DNA of 64,000 nt from positions 1,860,001-1,924,000 of the forward strand of contig NZ_CP187532.1 of assembly GCF_049852125.1 (NCBI RefSeq). The letters run 5' to 3'. Position 1 is the first letter of the stretch. Every line of letters starts with the position of its first letter. The stretch is from Senimuribacter sp049852125. GTDB lineage: Bacteria > Bacillota > Clostridia > Peptostreptococcales > Anaerovoracaceae. The notes beneath the pieces were generated by a model. It saw nothing but the letters and a program-made list of their open reading frames with translations. It was not told the origin of the DNA and did no database searches. Shown one piece after another: positions 60,335 to 64,000 of the stretch. A program made the position numbers and the translations under genes.

Positions 60335-60757
60335 CTATCCAAAAATCAGCTGCTGGAATTTGCTTAACGCACGTTTCCGGATATCATAGATGGCGGACTG
60401 CTCAAGGTGCAAGGTCTCTGACAATCTGTAAACCGCCGCTGTCCTTGTCTGCCCCTTGAAAAAGAACTCCGTTAATACAGTTTGTTCCGTATCCGTAAGC
60501 TGTGCCAAGCAGTCATCTATTTTTTGTAGGTCGTGCTCGTAATCTTCGATCTTAGCAGCTAAATCTATCCGCCGGAGCGCGGTTTTTTCCAGCGCATCAG
60601 TGTTTTTCCCCCCTGTCACTTTGCCGCTGCTATAGTCCATACCGCCAGCCCCGTCTAAGGCGTTATACTGCTCTCTCAGCGATTTTAACACAGTTTTGTT
60701 GTGATTGTATTCTGCAAGCAGTTTAACCGTGTCATAGTTGTAATATTGCTCTATCAT
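60335..60757 (-). CDS. Sigma70 region-4-like late gene regulator (ArpU/RinA-like)
   Basis: 140 residues from ATG at 60757, whose ATG overlaps the upstream stop (TAATG). Coiled N-terminal half and a C-terminal helix-turn-helix (LTDTEQTVLTEFFFKGQTRTAAVYRLSETLHLEQSAIYDIRKRAL) like those of phage late activators. Sits at the early/late boundary and is the natural activator of the promoter at 59133. Confidence 0.8.
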   Translation of the reverse strand: MIEQYYNYDTVKLLAEYNHNKTVLKSLREQYNALDGAGGMDYSSGKVTGGKNTDALEKTALRRIDLAAKIEDYEHDLQKIDDCLAQLTDTEQTVLTEFFFKGQTRTAAVYRLSETLHLEQSAIYDIRKRALSKFQQLIFG

Positions 60758-61008
60758 TACTCTCGCTCCCCCTCTATCGGTATCAAATTCTCGCATACCA
60801 TCTTATGTAATCTTTTCGTTGCCCTGTCAGCCTCGCTTGGTGTTATGATCCCGTGGATTCTAAGCATGTTTAGTGCTTCATCTAACTTTTTTATCTGACA
60901 TGCTTGTTTCAAACTGTAGCCTTGCCGTTTTGCTTGTTTTTCAATCGACCCTGACAAACAACTATAACAAAATGTTACTTGATTTTCTTCGTTACTCATG
61001 CTACTCAT
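60757..61008 (-). CDS. Hypothetical phage protein
   Basis: 83 residues, two Cys (FCYSCLSG) near the N-terminus and helical rest (LDEALNMLRIHGIITPSEADRATKRLHKM). Possible start at ATG 60996 (MSNEEN). Coupled to the late regulator through TAATG. Confidence 0.65.
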   Translation of the reverse strand: MSSMSNEENQVTFCYSCLSGSIEKQAKRQGYSLKQACQIKKLDEALNMLRIHGIITPSEADRATKRLHKMVCENLIPIEGERE

Positions 61009-61009
61009 A

Positions 61010-61483
61010 TTACTCCTCCTTCTTGCCCTGCTTTACACGTTCTGCCATGCCATATTTACACCTCGTTCCCCCAACAGTCCCAATCTTCAAATTCATGCCT
61101 TGCTGTCGTTTCCCGTTTACGTTTTTAAACGGTAACCGTTTTGGTGTACTTGCAAATATGCAGTGTTCTGTTATGCCCCTATAGTATTGACCTAGACCCA
61201 TTTTATCCTTTTGCCAGGTTATCATTGTGATATATTCAAATCCCCATTTTTTAATAAGAGCAAGAGCGTCCTCAATGTAATTGTTAGCTGCCCACAGATA
61301 TAAATGACATCCGCTTGGATCCACCAGATTCTCAACAGGTATTTCTGCAATTTCTGCTATTGCCATTAACGAGTAATGTCTGTCCGCACCACTTTTTATC
61401 TTACCTCCACCTCGTGCATCCCAGGGCGGATCAATATAAATTGTTTTATATCTTTTATTCGTGTTGTAAATATCTATCTTCAT
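61010..61483 (-). CDS. MT-A70 family adenine-N6 DNA methyltransferase
   Basis: 157 residues from ATG at 61483 (AGAGG upstream). The catalytic DPPW at 18-21 (TIYIDPPWDARGGG), YLWAANNYIEDAL and WGFEYITMITWQKDK complete the family pattern. Probably modifies phage DNA against restriction. Overlaps the zinc-ribbon gene by 29 bases. Confidence 0.9.
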   Translation of the reverse strand: MKIDIYNTNKRYKTIYIDPPWDARGGGKIKSGADRHYSLMAIAEIAEIPVENLVDPSGCHLYLWAANNYIEDALALIKKWGFEYITMITWQKDKMGLGQYYRGITEHCIFASTPKRLPFKNVNGKRQQGMNLKIGTVGGTRCKYGMAERVKQGKKEE

Positions 61484-61790
61484 TCTGTACCTCTGTATCT
61501 CCGTCCATCTCCGCCCCGCAGTGTGGACAGAATTTATAAAACCCATAACGCATATCTGTAACTATTTTACAGGCGCTACACTCATAGCTTGTAGTGCTTT
61601 CTTTGATATTTAGTTTCCAACTTCCATGCTTCCGTTCTGGTTCTTGCAGAGCGGATATTGCTACGCCTAAGGCATCATGTTTTAATCTTGCAAATTTTCG
61701 TTGTATGTTTGTTGATGTAACATCGTGGTCTATGCCCATAGCAACTGCTTGTTCTGATGAAAGTATATTTAATGCTTCTTCTCTAGTCAT
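61455..61790 (-). CDS. Zinc-ribbon phage protein
   Basis: 111 residues from ATG at 61790 (AAGGAG upstream). N-terminal helices (MTREEALNILSSEQAVAMG), then a C-terminal ribbon CSAC...CPHCGAEMDG. Unknown role; common in early modules. Its ATG overlaps the TGA of the 20-codon frame upstream. Confidence 0.7.
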   Translation of the reverse strand: MTREEALNILSSEQAVAMGIDHDVTSTNIQRKFARLKHDALGVAISALQEPERKHGSWKLNIKESTTSYECSACKIVTDMRYGFYKFCPHCGAEMDGDTEVQNEDRYLQHE

Positions 61791-61849
61791 TCCTGTTCTC
61801 CTTCCCACTGCCACGCCTCAACCTCTACAGGCTTTTTTCTATATTTCAT
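61787..61849 (-). CDS. 20-residue MKYRKKPV frame, truncated PGDYG-like protein or leader peptide
   Basis: MKYRKKPVEVEAWQWEGEQE then TGA. The sequence is the N-terminus of the widespread phage MKYRKKPVVIEA proteins (usually about 80-100 residues), stopped early. GGAGGTAGAAA precedes the ATG; it overlaps the previous gene by 11 bases and the next start by ATGA, so it may survive as a coupling leader. Confidence 0.55.
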   Translation of the reverse strand: MKYRKKPVEVEAWQWEGEQE

Positions 61850-62270
61850 TTTCTACCTCCAACTTTAGCAGGTCTTCTACTTTCCAAGGTATATAATCCT
61901 CCCATTTTATAAAGTCAAACCATATATCTAGAGGTGATAGATTGAGGCGTTCTTTATTGTTACACCAAAAAGTTTTTGATTTATCTGGTTTTTCACTGAA
62001 CCAAAATAATCCTCCGTGTTCATCTCTTGCGATATATCCTGTTTCCACAAATTCGCAAAATCGTCTTTCTCTGCGTGTGATTTTTGGAGTTTCTGTATAT
62101 TCGCTGTTTGCCCATCTCCGTATATCTTCTTTACAGTAGTCATAAATTAAATCGCAATTTTCACAGACTATACTCTCACATGCTACCGGTTTACCTTCTG
62201 TAACTCCTAACCGATCGCCATTTATTGCAATCTCAATGATTTCTTTTTCGTATTTATCTTTGTTCAACAT
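61839..62270 (-). CDS. Hypothetical Cys/Trp-rich phage protein
   Basis: 143 residues from ATG at 62270 (AAAGGAG upstream). CESIVCENCDLIYDYCKED near residue 28 suggests metal binding; two W-rich segments near the C-terminus (LDIWFDFIKWEDYIPWKVED). No domain recognised. An upstream in-frame ATG has no ribosome binding site. Confidence 0.7.
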   Translation of the reverse strand: MLNKDKYEKEIIEIAINGDRLGVTEGKPVACESIVCENCDLIYDYCKEDIRRWANSEYTETPKITRRERRFCEFVETGYIARDEHGGLFWFSEKPDKSKTFWCNNKERLNLSPLDIWFDFIKWEDYIPWKVEDLLKLEVENEI

Positions 62271-62372
62271 GTTTTTCTCCTTTGTTTTTTTAAAGGGCGA
62301 GATGCAACAATATACAAAGTGTATTTTCCTCCTATTTTTTCCTTTAATATATTTCCCGCCCTGCAAAATCGT

Positions 62373-62867
62373 TTAGAATGGAACGTCTTCATCGATTGCC
62401 TGGAAAGAATCCGGCATCTCCTCCGGCATACCGCACGACTGCGGTTCACTATAGCTGCTCTGGCCGCCATAGTTCTGCTGCGGTGCATAGTTTTGCTGAC
62501 TATACCCACCTTGCTGTCCGCCATAATTTGAAGAAGCGTTCTGTTGACGGTCTCCCCACTCTAAAAATTCAACTCTGTCTGCCACAACATCAGTGGTATA
62601 AACAGTCACGCCATCCTTATTTTGATAGCTTCCGGTCTGTAGTCTTCCCTGAACACCGACTAATCTGCCCTTCGCCAAGTATTTTTCGCAGTTCTCCGCC
62701 TGTTTACCAAATACAGTAACACGTGGGAAATCTGTCTGCTTCTCACCGCCGGCTCTTACCGGTCTGTCAATGGCAACAGTAAATGTTGCAACCGCCATCT
62801 GTGTGCCTGCGGTATATCGTACTTCCGGATCGCGGGTCAGGCGACCGATTAGAACTACACTATTCAT
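62373..62867 (-). CDS. ssb: Phage single-stranded DNA-binding protein
   Basis: 164 residues. OB fold at 1-105 (MNSVVLIGRLTRDPEVRYT, FTVAIDRP, GKQAENCEKYLAKGRLVGVQGRLQT), Gln/Gly/Tyr-rich linker and acidic tip DEDVPF for partner binding. Phage replication. Confidence 0.95.
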   Translation of the reverse strand: MNSVVLIGRLTRDPEVRYTAGTQMAVATFTVAIDRPVRAGGEKQTDFPRVTVFGKQAENCEKYLAKGRLVGVQGRLQTGSYQNKDGVTVYTTDVVADRVEFLEWGDRQQNASSNYGGQQGGYSQQNYAPQQNYGGQSSYSEPQSCGMPEEMPDSFQAIDEDVPF

Positions 62868-62869
62868 TT

Positions 62870-63052
62870 TTAATTTCTCACTTTCTTTATTACTCTTTCG
62901 ATGTCTGCAAATCTAACTGTAATCATAATATCATTTGCTTCAAGCGATAAAGTTTCTCCAAATTTATTGCTTGTAAATCTAACGATAACAATACTACCCA
63001 TACTTTTTTCTGAATCAGTTATGACACCTCTGATTTTTTTTATTCCCGTCAT
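62870..63052 (-). CDS. Hypothetical phage protein
   Basis: 60 residues from ATG at 63052 (TAATG overlap with the upstream gene, GGAGG upstream). Small, beta-rich (IVIVRFTSNKFGETLSLEANDIMITVRF). Precedes ssb by 2 bases. Function unknown. Confidence 0.65.
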   Translation of the reverse strand: MTGIKKIRGVITDSEKSMGSIVIVRFTSNKFGETLSLEANDIMITVRFADIERVIKKVRN

Positions 63053-63261
63053 TACATTTCCTCCGTTAACCACTCAAGATTTTCATGGTACCAATTCACG
63101 TATTTATCAAACCCGTTTTCATCAAAGTAGTCTATCGCTTCCAATATACCTCCCATTGCCGCGGATTCTTCGAGCAGTACTCTAAACGTTGACTTTAACG
63201 CCTGATCCTCTGCTCTCTCTTGGTCTTTAAAGATTTCGTTAAACTGCTCATACCGCTTCAT
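63052..63261 (-). CDS. Hypothetical phage protein
   Basis: 69 residues from ATG at 63261 (MKRYEQFNEIFKDQ), chosen because its start overlaps the upstream repeat gene stop (63248) and CGAGG lies before it; the frame is open to 63294. Helical and acidic. Function unknown. Confidence 0.6.
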   Translation of the reverse strand: MKRYEQFNEIFKDQERAEDQALKSTFRVLLEESAAMGGILEAIDYFDENGFDKYVNWYHENLEWLTEEM

Positions 63262-64000
63262 TATCTGATTCCTCGCTTTCTGCAAATTCCCCATCTTTCA
63301 GTTCGTACCAGGTATCAGCTTTTATTTTTTCTCCGTCTACCACCGCATATTTACAGTCTTTTAAATCGCAGGAATCATTGTACTCCTCTGCTATGATAAG
63401 CACTGCCCCAAGACCACCTTTGACCCTGACATTATTTCCTCTAGCTACTGCGACCCCCTTGTTACCTACGGAGGATTTACCTCTGCTAGTTGCTGCTCCG
63501 CAGTATCCGGCTGTTGCTGCTCCGCAGTATCCGGCTGTTGCTGCTCCGCGGTATCCGGCTGTTGCTGCTCCACGGTCTCCGGCTGTTGCTGCTCCGTAGT
63601 TTCCGGCTGTTGCTGCTCCGCAGTATCCGGCTGTTGCTGCTCCGCAGTATCCGGCTGTTGCTGCTCCGCAGTATCCGGCTGTTGCTGCTCCGCGGTATCC
63701 GGCTGTTGCTGCTCCGCAGTATCCGGCTGTTGCTGCTCCGCGGTATCCGGCTGTTGCTGCTCCACGGTCTCCGGCTGTTGCTGCTCCGCAGTTTCCGGCT
63801 GTTGCTGCTCCGCGGTATCCGGCTGTTGCTGCTCCGTAGGTTCCGGCTGTTGCTGCTCCGCGGTATCCGGCTGTTGCTGCTCCGCAGTATCCGGCTGTCT
63901 CTTGATGCGTTGTATGTTCTTTTACATATTCGATTTGAGCCTTTACAAGTCCAACAATTCCAATTTCAGCAATAATTTTAATCTTTTTCCCTACCCTCTT
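63248..64000 (-). CDS. Phage octapeptide-repeat protein (DUF7666-like), C-terminal part
   Basis: 250 codons, cut by the right edge. Reads KIKIIAEIGIVGLVKAQIEY before the repeats, then about 17 units of GYCGAATA (variants GYRGAATA, GDRGAATA, GNYGAATA), then GNKGVAVARGNNVRVKGGLG and VVDGEKIKADTWYEL. This order matches phage proteins with TGYRGAASA-type repeats, function unknown. The 24-bp DNA repeat leaves other frames open too, so alternative readings here are shadows. Confidence 0.82.
   Translation of the reverse strand, partial: KRVGKKIKIIAEIGIVGLVKAQIEYVKEHTTHQETAGYCGAATAGYRGAATAGTYGAATAGYRGAATAGNCGAATAGDRGAATAGYRGAATAGYCGAATAGYRGAATAGYCGAATAGYCGAATAGYCGAATAGNYGAATAGDRGAATAGYRGAATAGYCGAATAGYCGAATSRGKSSVGNKGVAVARGNNVRVKGGLGAVLIIAEEYNDSCDLKDCKYAVVDGEKIKADTWYELKDGEFAESEESDNEAV

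Noticed and set aside
63466..63765. Glutamine-proline repeat protein (QQPDTAE) on the minus strand, and the Leu/Arg-rich frame on the plus strand
   Set aside because: Both are open only because the 24-bp repeat lacks stops; the GYCGAATA frame extends into non-repetitive protein-like sequence on both sides.

Overview
The window comes from a Gram-positive, low-to-mid GC anaerobe of the Clostridia. Supporting signs are a PolC-type replicative polymerase, an rpsB-tsf / pyrH-frr-uppS-cdsA-dxr-rseP-ispG-polC gene set, AAGGAGG-type ribosome binding sites, r1t-like holins and ferredoxin-bearing oxidoreductases. An Anaerovoracaceae-like (old Clostridiales family XIII) host is my best guess, at low confidence. 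Nearly every host gene is on the minus strand.

Layout. 1-10.9 kb: partial M18 aminopeptidase, then the essential run polC, ispG, rseP, dxr, cdsA, uppS, frr, pyrH (read right to left) from an extended -10 promoter in front of pyrH. 11-30.2 kb: an accessory block separating pyrH from its usual neighbours tsf and rpsB. It holds thioredoxin reductase and NudC, a LytTR regulator whose receiver lacks the phospho-Asp, a Zn/Cd ATPase with its ArsR repressor, a ferredoxin/membrane Fe-S pair, an XRE-controlled ABC-2 exporter operon, an SMR pump, small secreted proteins, an inverted-repeat array, a group II intron fragment and an ECF sigma/anti-sigma pair. 30.3-32.6 kb: tsf, rpsB and tRNA-Pro(CGG). 32.8-38.2 kb: two acetyltransferases, a LysR-controlled aldo/keto reductase-flavodoxin operon and a lipoprotein/membrane pair.

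38.4-64 kb: one end of a prophage with podovirus-like (P22-like) gene order. Repeated tRNA 3'-end sequences mark its left attachment site. Reading on the minus strand from the right come an early/middle module (a repeat protein cut by the window end, SSB, MT-A70 methylase, sigma-like late regulator), TerS, HNH, TerL, portal, scaffold, coat, head-tail adaptors, a P22 gp10-like hub, fibre, a beta-propeller, two candidate ejection proteins (one a 1824-residue polyvalent protein), holin and amidase. Integrase, repressor and the intact target tRNA are expected beyond base 64000. Between the early and late modules is a plus-strand cassette with a type I toxin-antitoxin locus (24-residue toxin, about 95-nt antisense RNA) that conventional gene calling would miss.

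The observations I rate highest are: (i) two promoters, at 24551-24582 and 38285-38310, whose -35/-10 spacers consist largely of long G tracts and have lengths of 20 and 14 bp, suggesting phase variation of an ABC exporter operon and a lipoprotein operon by slippage; (ii) the type I toxin-antitoxin locus; (iii) a PolC without its inserted proofreading exonuclease; (iv) a six-unit inverted-repeat array at 26.5 kb next to a group IIC intron remnant; (v) the modular polyvalent ejection protein.
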